A DNA stretch of 64,000 nucleotides from a bacterium 210917-DFI.7.65 (GTDB lineage Bacteria; Bacillota; Clostridia; Oscillospirales; Oscillospiraceae), in the NCBI GenBank assembly GCA_020555865.1, contig JAJCJJ010000001.1, positions 62,001-126,000 on the forward strand, in the 5' to 3' direction. The notes under the pieces were generated by a model that saw only the letters and a list, made by a program, of their open reading frames with translations, did not search any database and had not been told where the DNA came from. Below, one piece after another: positions 26,130 to 34,471 of the stretch. A program made the position numbers and the translations under genes. Every line of letters starts with the position of its first letter. Positions within the stretch are counted from its first letter, which is position 1.

Positions 26130-27710
26130 ATGAAAACAGCGGCGATGCAGCGTGCGATGTCAGTGGTTCTGTGCCTGGTTTTGGTTGGGTTGCTGTGTCT
26201 GCCCTGCGCTGCGCAGGAACAATCCGTGCTCAGTCCCTGGGCTGTCGAAGAGGTGGCCCAGGCATGGGAGACAGGCATTGTGCCTGCGGATCTGGATCTG
26301 GGGGAAGATTACACTGCGCCGATTTCCCGCGGTGCCTTTGCCCGTCTGGCTGTGGAAACCGCCGCGCTCTGCCGGGGAACGGATACGGCAGAACTTTTGG
26401 CGGAATACGGGCTGGAAGCGGAAAGCGTAGCGGAGGAAAGCCCTTTTGCCGATACGGCGGATCCCTATGTGGTGCTGGCTGCCCGAATGGGCCTGGTGCA
26501 GGGCAGCAACTGGGGCAACTATAATCCGGACGGGATCCTCAGTAGGGCACAGGCTGCGGTGATGCTGCACCGGCTTCTGGCCCTGATGGGCCGCAGCGAA
26601 GCCAATGCCCCGCCCATGTGGTTCTCCGACGGCTATAGCATTCCTGCCTGGGCGCGGGAGAGTGTGAAGTTTATTTCCGGCCGCACCACGGCGCAAGGAA
26701 AAGCTGTGATGGGTGGCGTCTGGGGCAGGTTTGACCCAAACGGCGTCTATTCGGTGGAACAGGCTGTAATCTCGCTGGATCGCTGCCGGCAGTCAGCCGA
26801 AGTGGAAGGAATATACGATGCCTGGCGCGACGCGCCGGGGTATGATACGGTGGCGCTCAAGCTGTCTTTCGGCGGAGACTGCACGTTCGGCCGCAATGCC
26901 GGCGCGGCTTACGCCGGTTCCTTTGACGCCATGTACGACAAAATGGGGCCGGCTTACTTTTTCAGCAATGTGAAAGAGTTTCACAGCGACGACCTGACCA
27001 TGGTGAACTTGGAAGGAGCGCTGACCACGTCCAATCAGCCCCGGGAGAACAAGGAATTTGTGTTTAAGGGACGGCCGGAATATGCCGCGATCCTGAAAGA
27101 GGGCAGCGTAGATGTGGTTACCATTGCCAATAACCACGCCAGGGATTATGGAACCCGGGGCCTGGAGGACACGGTTCGTGCGCTTTCACCCCATGTGGCG
27201 GTGTCCGGTTATGCCCGGCAGCCCATTGTCACGGTGAAGGGCGTCAAGATCGGGTTTGCCTCCAACCTGGGCTGGAGCTTTGACGCCAGCCAGAAGAAAT
27301 TTATCACAGACGCTATCGCGGATCTGCGCGCGCAGGGCGCCCAGATCATTGTGTTCAATTATCACTGGGGCGAGGAGCGGCAGTACAAGAGCAACGCCAC
27401 CCAGCGTACCATCGCCCATTACTGCATCGACAGCGGGGCGGATTTGGTCATCGGACACCACCCCCATGTGGTGCAGGAGGTGGAAACCTATCGTGAAAAA
27501 CAGATCGTCTATTCCCTGGGCAACCTGAGCTTCGGTGGAAACCGCAATCCGACGGATAAAAACTGCCTGATTTATCAGGCGGATTTTACCGTCAATGTGG
27601 ACACCGGCGCGGTGGTGTCTTCCGGCGGAACGGCGCTGCCTTACCGGGTTTCTTCGGTGGATACTTATAATGATTACCGTCCCACGCCTGTAAAAAGCGA
27701 TTCCAAATAG
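26130..27710 (+). CDS. Secreted SLH-CapA protein (poly-gamma-glutamate-type metallophosphatase)
   Basis: 526 residues. Signal peptide (about 1-28: basic N-terminus, VVLCLVLVGLLCL, cleavage near CAA). Residues about 30-235 hold S-layer-homology-like repeats (ISRGAFARLAVE, LSRAQAAVMLHRLL, YSVEQAVISLDR), which anchor proteins to cell-wall polymers. The rest is a CapA/PgsA calcineurin-like domain: LSFGGDCTFGRN (about 247), VNLEGALT (about 293), TIANNHARDYG (about 333), GHHPHVVQEVE (about 447), YSLGNLSFGG (about 465). The metal-binding Asp, Asn and His residues are in place. Other capsule genes are absent, so a glutamate-polymer role is uncertain. Confidence 0.9.
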   Translation: MKTAAMQRAMSVVLCLVLVGLLCLPCAAQEQSVLSPWAVEEVAQAWETGIVPADLDLGEDYTAPISRGAFARLAVETAALCRGTDTAELLAEYGLEAESVAEESPFADTADPYVVLAARMGLVQGSNWGNYNPDGILSRAQAAVMLHRLLALMGRSEANAPPMWFSDGYSIPAWARESVKFISGRTTAQGKAVMGGVWGRFDPNGVYSVEQAVISLDRCRQSAEVEGIYDAWRDAPGYDTVALKLSFGGDCTFGRNAGAAYAGSFDAMYDKMGPAYFFSNVKEFHSDDLTMVNLEGALTTSNQPRENKEFVFKGRPEYAAILKEGSVDVVTIANNHARDYGTRGLEDTVRALSPHVAVSGYARQPIVTVKGVKIGFASNLGWSFDASQKKFITDAIADLRAQGAQIIVFNYHWGEERQYKSNATQRTIAHYCIDSGADLVIGHHPHVVQEVETYREKQIVYSLGNLSFGGNRNPTDKNCLIYQADFTVNVDTGAVVSSGGTALPYRVSSVDTYNDYRPTPVKSDSK

Positions 27711-27773
27711 AAATATTTTGATGAATAACAACAAATAGTATTGAAATTTGACGGAAAGAGAGGTTCTCTGACC

Positions 27774-28325
27774 ATGCAGCTTTGCGAGGGCCGCCCCGCA
27801 GATGCGCGGGAACGGCTGGAAAAGGAACGGCGCACATACGATCTGCTGGACTCGCTGGGTATCCGCTATTGGCGAACGGATCACGCTCCGGCGGGCAGTA
27901 TTGCCCAGTGCCAGGAGATCGACGCGGTGCTGGACACGGTGATCTGCAAAAACCTGTTTTTGTGCAACCGGCAGGAAACGCAGTTTTATCTTTTGATGAT
28001 GCCAGGGGACAAAGCATTCAAAACCAAAGACCTTTCGGCCGAACTGGGCGTCAGCCGCCTGTCTTTTGCAAAGGCGGAGGCGATGGAGGCGCTGCTGGAT
28101 GTGACGCCGGGCAGTGTCAGCATCATGGGGCTGATGAATGACAAAGGGCATCGCGTGCAGCTTGTAATCGATGAAGATGTGCTCCGTGAACCCTATATCG
28201 GCTGTCATCCCTGTATCAACACCAGCAGCCTGAAGATTGCCACAGCGGATATCATGGACAAATACCTGAAGGCCGTGGGACATGCGGCGAAAATTGTACA
28301 TTTGAAAAAGACAGAGGAGGAGTAA
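27774..28325 (+). CDS. ProX/YbaK-type aminoacyl-tRNA deacylase
   Basis: 183 residues from ATG 27774 (MQLCEGRP), with GAGAGG upstream; a TTG 33 bases earlier is possible but worse placed. It matches prolyl-tRNA synthetase-associated proteins (free-standing INS-like editing domain): CKNLFLCNRQETQFYL (the conserved Lys near 57 and the substrate pocket), GSVSIMGLMND and HPCINTSSLKI at the C-terminus. The likely role is hydrolysis of mischarged alanyl- or cysteinyl-tRNA(Pro). First of a run of five close genes (27774-29474). Confidence 0.88.
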   Translation: MQLCEGRPADARERLEKERRTYDLLDSLGIRYWRTDHAPAGSIAQCQEIDAVLDTVICKNLFLCNRQETQFYLLMMPGDKAFKTKDLSAELGVSRLSFAKAEAMEALLDVTPGSVSIMGLMNDKGHRVQLVIDEDVLREPYIGCHPCINTSSLKIATADIMDKYLKAVGHAAKIVHLKKTEEE

Positions 28326-28329
28326 AGCA

Positions 28330-28590
28330 ATGATGAAGTTTTATGGGACGATGGTGTGCCCGGATTGTGTGAAGGCCCGGGAGGCGTTGAATGCGGCGGG
28401 CGTTTTGTTTGATTATGTGGATATCACGGTGTCCACGGCGAACATGAAAGAATTTCTGTATCTGCGCGATACGCACAGGGAGTTTGACGCTGTGAAGAAA
28501 GCCGGAGCCATCGGCGTACCCTGCTTTTTGCAGGAGGACGGTTCGGTGGTTCTGGATCCCCAAACACTGTTGGAGGCGGCGCAGCAGTGA
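28330..28590 (+). CDS. Glutaredoxin-like protein
   Basis: 86 residues; thioredoxin fold with active site CPDC (residues 10-13), cis-proline segment GVPCFLQEDGS and Gly-rich end. Glutaredoxin family members of this type are common in anaerobic Firmicutes and lack an adjacent reductase. It starts four bases after the ProX gene and overlaps the next gene by four bases (GTGA), so the genes are co-transcribed. Confidence 0.88.
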   Translation: MMKFYGTMVCPDCVKAREALNAAGVLFDYVDITVSTANMKEFLYLRDTHREFDAVKKAGAIGVPCFLQEDGSVVLDPQTLLEAAQQ

Positions 28591-28853
28591 AAAAGGAAAT
28601 TGCCGCGCTCAGCATGCACGAACTGCGGGTGACTGCGGTGTATACCGGATCCATCGGCGAGTTCCGCTACCGGTTTCATATGGAGTTCGATTCCAACGAA
28701 CTGGAAGCGGCGACCTATACCAAATGGTGCTATGAAAAGGCGGATGATGTGGAAACCGCCCGCTTTACGATTGAAAATGGTGACCTGAGCGCGCTGAAAG
28801 AATGGATGAACGCACAGTATTACAAATATTTTCCGGACGCGCCGGTGGAATGA
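28587..28853 (+). CDS. Small hypothetical protein
   Basis: 88 residues from GTG 28587 overlapping the glutaredoxin stop (GTGA). The sequence is soluble and acidic/aromatic with FRYRFHMEFDSNELEAATYT in the middle. No family recognised. Tight coupling to its neighbours and codon use like theirs argue for a real gene. Confidence 0.6.
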   Translation: MKKEIAALSMHELRVTAVYTGSIGEFRYRFHMEFDSNELEAATYTKWCYEKADDVETARFTIENGDLSALKEWMNAQYYKYFPDAPVE

Positions 28854-28863
28854 GGGGCGAGAA

Positions 28864-29112
28864 ATGCTGATCGGAAAAGAAGTGACTCATGAGTACCGGG
28901 GGCGCGGTACAGTGATTGCCGTAGGAGAGGGAGAAATCGTTGTGCGCTTCGGTAAGGACTATGATCTCTCCTTTCCTTATCCGAGAGAATTCAATCACAT
29001 GCTGCGTTTGCGCACCTATGACCCGGAGACTCAAGCGGAGATCGAGGCGGCTGTCCGTGCGGATCGGGAGTGCCGGGCTGCAGCTTACCGCCGCACCCAT
29101 GGGAGGGAATGA
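28864..29112 (+). CDS. Small hypothetical protein, beta-rich N-terminus
   Basis: 82 residues. The N-terminal half (KEVTHEYRGRGTVIAVGEGE) reads like a small SH3-like beta-barrel, as seen in CarD-like or UvrD-accessory small domains; the C-terminal half is a charged helix. Function unknown. Start ATG follows GGGGCGAGAA at close spacing. The stop overlaps ATG 29109, just before the next gene. Confidence 0.55.
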   Translation: MLIGKEVTHEYRGRGTVIAVGEGEIVVRFGKDYDLSFPYPREFNHMLRLRTYDPETQAEIEAAVRADRECRAAAYRRTHGRE

Positions 29113-29114
29113 CC

Positions 29115-29474
29115 ATGCCGGCGCTACTTTCTGCTTTTGACAATTGGTTTTTCCTGCTCAACGCCATCACCGGTGTGCTGTTTTTGATTGCTGGTGTGTA
29201 TTTTACAGTGAAGCCGGAAAAATCCGCTTTCCTGATTTCGAACTTTGCATACCGCTCGAAAGAGGAGCGGGAGCGCTATGACCTGATTGCCCTGGGCCGC
29301 CACCTGTGTCGTATGCTGACCGCCTGCGCTGTGGTGTGCCTGGCGGGGGCTGTGGCGTCTCTGGCGCTGGGGGCTGCAGCTTATTGGGCCGCCACGCTGG
29401 GATGGATTGTTCTGGCGGTGCTCTCGCTGCGGGTGGACAATGAAAAACTGCTGCGCAAATACCGCAAAGATTGA
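29115..29474 (+). CDS. Small membrane protein, DUF3784-like
   Basis: 119 residues from ATG 29115 (GGGAGGG eight bases upstream; ATG 29109 is an alternative). Three predicted membrane helices (about 10-32, 68-90 and 91-108) around a charged loop EERERYD. The pattern resembles DUF3784-type small membrane proteins of Firmicutes. Function unknown. Ends the small-gene run; a terminator follows at once. Confidence 0.6.
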   Translation: MPALLSAFDNWFFLLNAITGVLFLIAGVYFTVKPEKSAFLISNFAYRSKEERERYDLIALGRHLCRMLTACAVVCLAGAVASLALGAAAYWAATLGWIVLAVLSLRVDNEKLLRKYRKD

Positions 29475-29502
29475 AAAAGGCCGCCCCTGGGCGGCCTTTT
29501 CT
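29475..29502 (+). terminator. Intrinsic terminator
   Basis: AAAAGGCCGCCC-CTG-GGCGGCCTTTT directly after the stop codon of the small membrane protein gene; it separates this operon from the sigma/serpin operon. Confidence 0.85.
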
Positions 29503-29530
29503 GCTGTCCGGAAAAAATCAAAAAAAAGAA

Positions 29531-29562
29531 GTAACCTGAGGAGCCATTTCTTGTGTATATAG
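29531..29562 (+). promoter_or_regulatory. Candidate autoregulated ECF-type promoter of the serpin operon
   Basis: GTAACC (29531-29536) lies about 16-17 bases before TGTGTATATAG (29552-29562). AAC-containing -35 boxes are usual for extracytoplasmic-function sigma factors, which commonly transcribe their own operon. No sigma-A-like pair was found here. The start codon is 25 bases further. Confidence 0.4.
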
Positions 29563-29587
29563 GTAAAAGAAAGAAGGAGGCAAGCAC

Positions 29588-30142
29588 GTGGAGGACGGAG
29601 AAATCATCGAGCTGTACTGGCGGCGGGACGAGGCGGCTATTGCCCAAAGCGAGAAAAAATACGGCGCGTACTGCCGTGCCGTCATTTGCCGGATTCTGCA
29701 GCTTCCCGAAGATGTGGAGGAATGCCTGGTGGACACATGGATGGCGGCGTGGAACGCTATGCCGCCGCAGCGCCCGACGGTACTGCGTACCTTTTTGGGG
29801 CGGCTCAGCCGCAATTTGTCCATCAATCGCGCGCTGCATGATAAAGCGCGCAAGCGCGGCGGCGGGGAGGTGACGGCGGCCTTGGAGGAACTGCGTGAAA
29901 TCGGCGGCGGCAGCGCTGAAGAAGCGGTGGAGCAGGCGGAATTGGGGCGGCTGATCGACCGTTTCCTGCGCACTCTTCCGGAGAAAGAGTGCAGCATTTT
30001 CCTGCGCCGTTATTGGTTCCTTGATTCCGTGGAAGAAATTGCAAGGCGCTATGGTCTGCGCGGCGGCTCGGTGAAAACCCGACTGCACCGCACACGGAAA
30101 AAACTCAGAGAGTATCTGAAACAGGAGGGATATGCACTATGA
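29588..30142 (+). CDS. ECF-type RNA polymerase sigma factor
   Basis: 184 residues from GTG 29588, with AAGGAGG nine bases upstream. Region 2-like segment at about 10-85 (YGAYCRAVICRIL, EECLVDTWMAAWN) and region 4 HTH at about 125-175 (RTLPEKECSIFLRRYWF, IARRYGLRGGSVKTRLHR), separated by a short linker; region 3 is missing as in ECF factors. The next gene, overlapping by four bases (ATGA), encodes a membrane protein that fits an anti-sigma factor. Downstream serpins and a lipoprotein are the likely regulon. Confidence 0.9.
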   Translation: MEDGEIIELYWRRDEAAIAQSEKKYGAYCRAVICRILQLPEDVEECLVDTWMAAWNAMPPQRPTVLRTFLGRLSRNLSINRALHDKARKRGGGEVTAALEELREIGGGSAEEAVEQAELGRLIDRFLRTLPEKECSIFLRRYWFLDSVEEIARRYGLRGGSVKTRLHRTRKKLREYLKQEGYAL

Positions 30143-30774
30143 AGCACATTGATGAAACCATGCTGCTGCTGGCAGTGGGCAATGTGGGCGAAGACTTGGT
30201 GGCTCGCGCGGAGAAGCGCAGCGTACCCTCCCGCCGGCGCGTTTCTTTGCACTTTGCTGCGCTGGCGGCTTGCTTGTGCCTGATCGTGGGCGTGGCGGTG
30301 CCCTATGTGATGGATGGATTTGGCTCAGGAAATAACGCCGGCTGCATCGGCGATATCAGCGATAAAAATGCTCCTGAAACAGTTTGTGAAAACGGTGCAT
30401 TGCCTGGGGACAGCGCTGAAAAAAATGCTTCTGTAGCGCTGCAGGAGCTGGGAATCGCATCTGCAGAGGACATTGTCTCCGTTTCGGCGGCGCCGGTCTC
30501 CGGTGCGGGGCAGTACGGGATTGCCAGTCCGCAGGACTCGGCTGCGGTGCGGCAGGAACAAAGCGATGCTTTGCCGGGAACCGGTGCAGAGCTGTACGCC
30601 CTGTTGGTGAAGTCTGAAGCGGCGCCCGCCGAAGAAGATATGCCGAGCCTGTGCCCAACGGCGAGAGTTACGCTTACGCTGGCTTCTGGCGCGGTGCTGG
30701 AAGGACAGTATGATGCCGTGCAGAACCTTTTGGAAGTAGGACAGTGGCGTTTTGATCTTTCAGAACATTGGTAA
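30139..30774 (+). CDS. Putative membrane-anchored anti-sigma factor
   Basis: 211 residues. Short cytosolic N-terminus (1-36, MKHIDETMLLLAVGN), one membrane helix (about 37-58, FAALAACLCLIVGVAVPYVM), then an external, low-complexity, acidic region of about 150 residues. The gene overlaps the sigma gene by four bases. The zinc-anti-sigma HxxxCxxC motif is absent, so identification rests on position and topology. The outside region could sense protease action or envelope damage; such factors are often released by proteolysis. Inference. Confidence 0.7.
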   Translation: MKHIDETMLLLAVGNVGEDLVARAEKRSVPSRRRVSLHFAALAACLCLIVGVAVPYVMDGFGSGNNAGCIGDISDKNAPETVCENGALPGDSAEKNASVALQELGIASAEDIVSVSAAPVSGAGQYGIASPQDSAAVRQEQSDALPGTGAELYALLVKSEAAPAEEDMPSLCPTARVTLTLASGAVLEGQYDAVQNLLEVGQWRFDLSEHW

Positions 30775-30807
30775 AATCAGAACATCGGTCAGAGAGGAGT
30801 GCAGCAG

Positions 30808-32034
30808 ATGAAACGAAGAACAAGAAGTGCGGCCTTTATAGCGGCAATATTGCTGGGGATCAGTCTGGCTGGCTGCGGGGAGAAGCCCGATGTGCCGTTC
30901 CCGGGCGATGATATGCCAGGGGGCGGAGCGTCCTTTTCCGCGGACGCGGGCGAATATTTTGCCGCCGTTACCGGGGCGGAGCTGCTTTCAGGCGCTGAAA
31001 ACCGGTGTTACAGCCCTGTCAGCTTGTATTTGGCTCTGGCGATGGCGGGTGCGGGCGCGGCGGGAGATACGCAGGCGCAGATTTATGCACTGCTGGGAGC
31101 AGAGGACACAGAAACGCTGGCGGCTGGCTGCAGAGTGATGCTGGATACGCTGCAGCGGGATGAAGAAGACAGCAAGCTGTATCTGGCGAACTCTGTGTGG
31201 ACACGGCAGGGCATCGAAACGAACCCGGATTACCAGACGCTTTTGGAGCAGGATTTTTCTGCCGAAAGTTTTTCTGTGCCCTTTGGGCAGGCCAAGGCGG
31301 ATCAGAACATGAGCGCCTGGGTCGAACGGCATACCAAGGGGCTCCTGAAGCCGCAGTTCCAGCATGAGGCGGACACTGTGGCAGTATTGCTCAACACGAT
31401 CTATTTCAAGGACGGCTGGACGGAATCGTTTTTGGAAGGGAATACGGAACGCGGCGATTTTACCACAGCTGGAGGCGAAACCGTGCGCGCGGACTTCATG
31501 CAGAAGCAGAGTGCCGGCCTTGCCCGGGAGGGGGAGGCTTACTGCAAAGCGGAGCTGTCGTTCCGCAGCGGCGGGAGCATGTTCTTTGTGCTTCCGGATG
31601 AAGACGTTCCGCTGCAGACGCTTCTGACGGAGCGCGGCCTGCAGGAGTTGCTGACGGACGAGGGCGCGCAGAACCGGGACATTGCCTGGTCGGTGCCGAA
31701 ATTCCGGCAGAACGGCGAGATGCAGCTGATCGACCTGCTGCGCTCGCTGGGAGTTACCGATGCTTTTGACAGCGACGCAGCGGATTTCAGCCATGGCTGG
31801 AATGTGCCGGCCTATATCAGTGAAGTACGGCAGGGAACGGCTTTTTCCGTAGATGAAAACGGCGTGGAAGCTGCTGCTTATACAGAGATCAGCATGAACG
31901 AGACGGCGGCGCTTGTGGAGCCGGAGCCGCCGCTGGAGATGCGTTTGGATCGCCCTTTCCTGTATGGGGTGCGCAGCGCTGACGGCACACTGCTGTTTGT
32001 GGGTGTGTGCGCCGATCCTACACAGGAGGATTAA
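30808..32034 (+). CDS. Lipoprotein serpin (serine protease inhibitor) 1
   Basis: 408 residues from ATG 30808 (GAGAGGAG nine bases upstream). Lipoprotein signal with lipobox SLAGC (Cys about 21), so surface-anchored. Serpin features: NRCYSPVSLYLALAMAGAGA (s6B/hB region), LLNTIYFKDGW (about 195), F-P motif LDRPFLYGV (about 388-396) and hinge DENGVEAAAYTE (349-360). Counting from E350 as P17, P1 falls at Thr366 (P1' Ala367). The alanine-rich hinge predicts an inhibitory serpin that traps a target protease. The adjacent second serpin has a different loop. Family certain; target unknown. Confidence 0.93.
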   Translation: MKRRTRSAAFIAAILLGISLAGCGEKPDVPFPGDDMPGGGASFSADAGEYFAAVTGAELLSGAENRCYSPVSLYLALAMAGAGAAGDTQAQIYALLGAEDTETLAAGCRVMLDTLQRDEEDSKLYLANSVWTRQGIETNPDYQTLLEQDFSAESFSVPFGQAKADQNMSAWVERHTKGLLKPQFQHEADTVAVLLNTIYFKDGWTESFLEGNTERGDFTTAGGETVRADFMQKQSAGLAREGEAYCKAELSFRSGGSMFFVLPDEDVPLQTLLTERGLQELLTDEGAQNRDIAWSVPKFRQNGEMQLIDLLRSLGVTDAFDSDAADFSHGWNVPAYISEVRQGTAFSVDENGVEAAAYTEISMNETAALVEPEPPLEMRLDRPFLYGVRSADGTLLFVGVCADPTQED

Positions 32035-32056
32035 GCCGGGGAAGGAGGAATCGAAG

Positions 32057-33325
32057 ATGAAACGAAATAAAGCGGTTCGGTTTGCCGCACTGACACTGGC
32101 GGCGGTTTTGGCAGTGGCGCTGCCCGGCTGCAGCGCCGGTGCGGCGACGCTCGCCGGGCCGGCTGTGGGGACGCCGGCACGTGCGGAACCGGAGACGAGG
32201 ATTTCGGTGCAGTTCGTGCAGTCTCTGCGGGATTTCACGGCACAAACCGGCGCGGAAGCGCTTGCCCAGGGGGAAAATGTATGTTATTCCCCTGTGAGCC
32301 TTTATATTGCCCTGGCCTTGGCGGGCATCGGCGCGGCAGGGGAAACGCAGGAGGAAATGTACCGATTACTGGGGGCGAAGGATTCGCAGACTCTGGCTGC
32401 GGATGTGCAGCTCCTGCAGCGCACGCTGCATCAGGAGGAAAAGCGCTGCAGCGTGTATCTGGCCAATTCCCTGTGGATGCGCGAGGGTGTGGACTTTTAT
32501 GACAGCTTTACGCAGAGGGCTGCAGAGCAGTTTTACGCCGAATGCTACACCCTGGATTTTGCTGCGCCGGACGTCGGCAAGACAGTGGGCCGCTGGGCGC
32601 ACGGCCACACCGGGGGGCTGCTGCAGCCGGAGATCGTGCTGAAGGACAATGACATTTTTGTGCTGCTGAACACGGTCTTCTTTCAAGCCAACTGGGTGGA
32701 TGCCTTTTCTGCATCCGCCACAGAAATGGCAGACTTTACTGCACAGCAGGGGCAGACGCTTTCCTGTCCGTTCCTGCATGCCGTCCGCTCCGGCAAGGCG
32801 GTGATGGCGGAAGGCTGGAATTTGGCCAATCTTCCGATGGAAGGTGGGTGGCAGATGTTTTTCCTGCTGCCGGACGAAGGAGAGAGTATCGACAGCCTGC
32901 TGGCCGGGCCGGGGCTTGCGGCGCTGCTGAATACCGATGCGGCGCAATACCGGCAGATCGAGTGGAGTATACCAAAGTTTGCAGCCAAAGGGGAGATCGA
33001 CCTTGTGCCAGTGCTGCAGCGCGCGGGTGTGGAGCGGGCCTTTTGTGCAGACGAGGCGGATTTCAGCAATCTGTGTGACGTATCGCAGCTGCCGGGCGGC
33101 GCGGCATATCTTTCCGAAGTGCGTCAGGGAACCGCCTTCTCTGTTGATGAAGAAGGCGCGGAGGCGGCGGCCTATACGGAACTTGTTGTGAGAGCCGGGA
33201 GCGCCGCCCCGCCGGAAGGTGAGCCCGTGGTTATGGAGTTGAACCGGCCGTTTTTGTACGGCGTATGGAACAGCGAGGGCACCGTGCTGTTTTTAGGCCG
33301 GTGCGATGCACCGGAGACGGCATAA
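32057..33325 (+). CDS. Lipoprotein serpin 2
   Basis: 422 residues from ATG 32057, with AAGGAGG upstream and 22 bases after serpin 1. Lipobox ALPGC (Cys about 25). Core serpin blocks: CYSPVSLYIALALAGIGAAG, LLNTVFFQANW, LNRPFLYGV. Hinge DEEGAEAAAYTE (364-375) is alanine-rich; with E365 as P17, P1 falls at Gly381, with Arg379 and Ala380 nearby. The body resembles serpin 1 throughout, indicating tandem duplication, but the reactive-centre loop after the hinge is unlike it, suggesting a different target. Same operon as the sigma factor. Confidence 0.93.
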   Translation: MKRNKAVRFAALTLAAVLAVALPGCSAGAATLAGPAVGTPARAEPETRISVQFVQSLRDFTAQTGAEALAQGENVCYSPVSLYIALALAGIGAAGETQEEMYRLLGAKDSQTLAADVQLLQRTLHQEEKRCSVYLANSLWMREGVDFYDSFTQRAAEQFYAECYTLDFAAPDVGKTVGRWAHGHTGGLLQPEIVLKDNDIFVLLNTVFFQANWVDAFSASATEMADFTAQQGQTLSCPFLHAVRSGKAVMAEGWNLANLPMEGGWQMFFLLPDEGESIDSLLAGPGLAALLNTDAAQYRQIEWSIPKFAAKGEIDLVPVLQRAGVERAFCADEADFSNLCDVSQLPGGAAYLSEVRQGTAFSVDEEGAEAAAYTELVVRAGSAAPPEGEPVVMELNRPFLYGVWNSEGTVLFLGRCDAPETA

Positions 33326-33358
33326 ACCATGAATTGTATTCGAACAGGAGGAAATGTC

Positions 33359-34351
33359 GTGAAAAGAGGAATTGCAGCGCTGCTGATGGCGTTCCTGCTG
33401 GCGGGCTGCGGCGCGCCGGGCGGCAGTTTGTCAGCGGAAGAGAGCATCGGCGACGCAGAAACCGTTCTGCACGGTGAAACGTTCACAGCGGAAAACGGCT
33501 GCGCGAATCTGGCGCTGACGCTGCCGGAAGGCTGGGAAGGCGAGACGGCGGATACGCCGGAGGATGGCGGAACGGACGCATGCCACATCGAGTTCTGGCC
33601 CGCTGACGTGCCGGAGCTGCGCCTGACGCTGCGCGCTTACCCTGACGGCATCGGGCTATGCGGCACCGGCGTGACATTTGAAGAGGTGACTTTTGCAAGC
33701 GGCCAGACGGCGACTGCATGTGCAGAGCAGATCGATGATGTGTTTTGGCTCTGCCTGATTTACCATGATACGCCGGGGGCTTATGCGGTGGAATTCAGCG
33801 GCGACCGGACGTTGCTGGAACAGTACGGGCAGCCATTGGCGGCGATTCTCGACAGCGCCGTGCTGGGTGAGGGCTTCCCACGGCAAAGCGAGGCGGAACA
33901 GGTTGCATCGGATGCGTTTGCGGAGGATTACAAGGAAATGCGCGCACAGTTTGATATGAATGCCGGTGTGTGGACGGTGACATTTTTAGCCGCAGATGCT
34001 GCGGAGGTGGGCAGCCTCTGCGTGGGGGCGGATGGAAAGCTCTGTTTGGTGGGGAACGAAGCGGACGCCCGGCTGTGCGGCCTGCCGCGGGCTGAGCCGG
34101 CTGGAGATTATCCGGCGGCTTTCATGCTAAACGATACGGTTTATTTGCTCTCTCAGGATCCTGTGCCGACGGAAGTGGGGCAGGATGCGATAATCGGTTA
34201 TACGGTTTCTTATACGGATACGTTTCCGGAGAAAAACGGAGAAAGCAATTTCAGCCGCACGGCAGAGCTGCCTGTTGCGCAGACAGAAAGCGGCGTAGCC
34301 GTATACTATGAAGGCGTATGGCGGCTGTGCACGCTGCAGGGCGGAGAATGA
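33359..34351 (+). CDS. Lipoprotein of unknown function, last gene of serpin operon
   Basis: 330 residues from GTG 33359, AGGAGG seven bases upstream (an ATG at 33329 is less likely). Signal with lipobox LLAGC (Cys about 18). The mature part is an acidic globular protein with beta-rich predicted segments (LTLPEGWEGE, AVEFSGDRTLLEQ). No recognised domain; it is not a serpin. Position 33 bases after serpin 2 suggests co-expression at the cell surface. Confidence 0.7.
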   Translation: MKRGIAALLMAFLLAGCGAPGGSLSAEESIGDAETVLHGETFTAENGCANLALTLPEGWEGETADTPEDGGTDACHIEFWPADVPELRLTLRAYPDGIGLCGTGVTFEEVTFASGQTATACAEQIDDVFWLCLIYHDTPGAYAVEFSGDRTLLEQYGQPLAAILDSAVLGEGFPRQSEAEQVASDAFAEDYKEMRAQFDMNAGVWTVTFLAADAAEVGSLCVGADGKLCLVGNEADARLCGLPRAEPAGDYPAAFMLNDTVYLLSQDPVPTEVGQDAIIGYTVSYTDTFPEKNGESNFSRTAELPVAQTESGVAVYYEGVWRLCTLQGGE

Positions 34352-34362
34352 AGCCTTAATAG

Positions 34363-34391
34363 TTGCGTCAGAGCCGCAGCCATGCTATGAT
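34363..34391 (+). promoter_or_regulatory. Putative promoter of the MBOAT/DHHW pair
   Basis: TTGCGT, 17-base spacer, TATGAT, about 80 bases before the MBOAT start. Confidence 0.5.
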
Positions 34392-34471
34392 AGACAAACG
34401 CTGCGGCGGGGCGCGTCGGTTTGTGTGCCGCTGCACGACGAAAAACGATTTCAACACAAAGGAGCGGAGCT

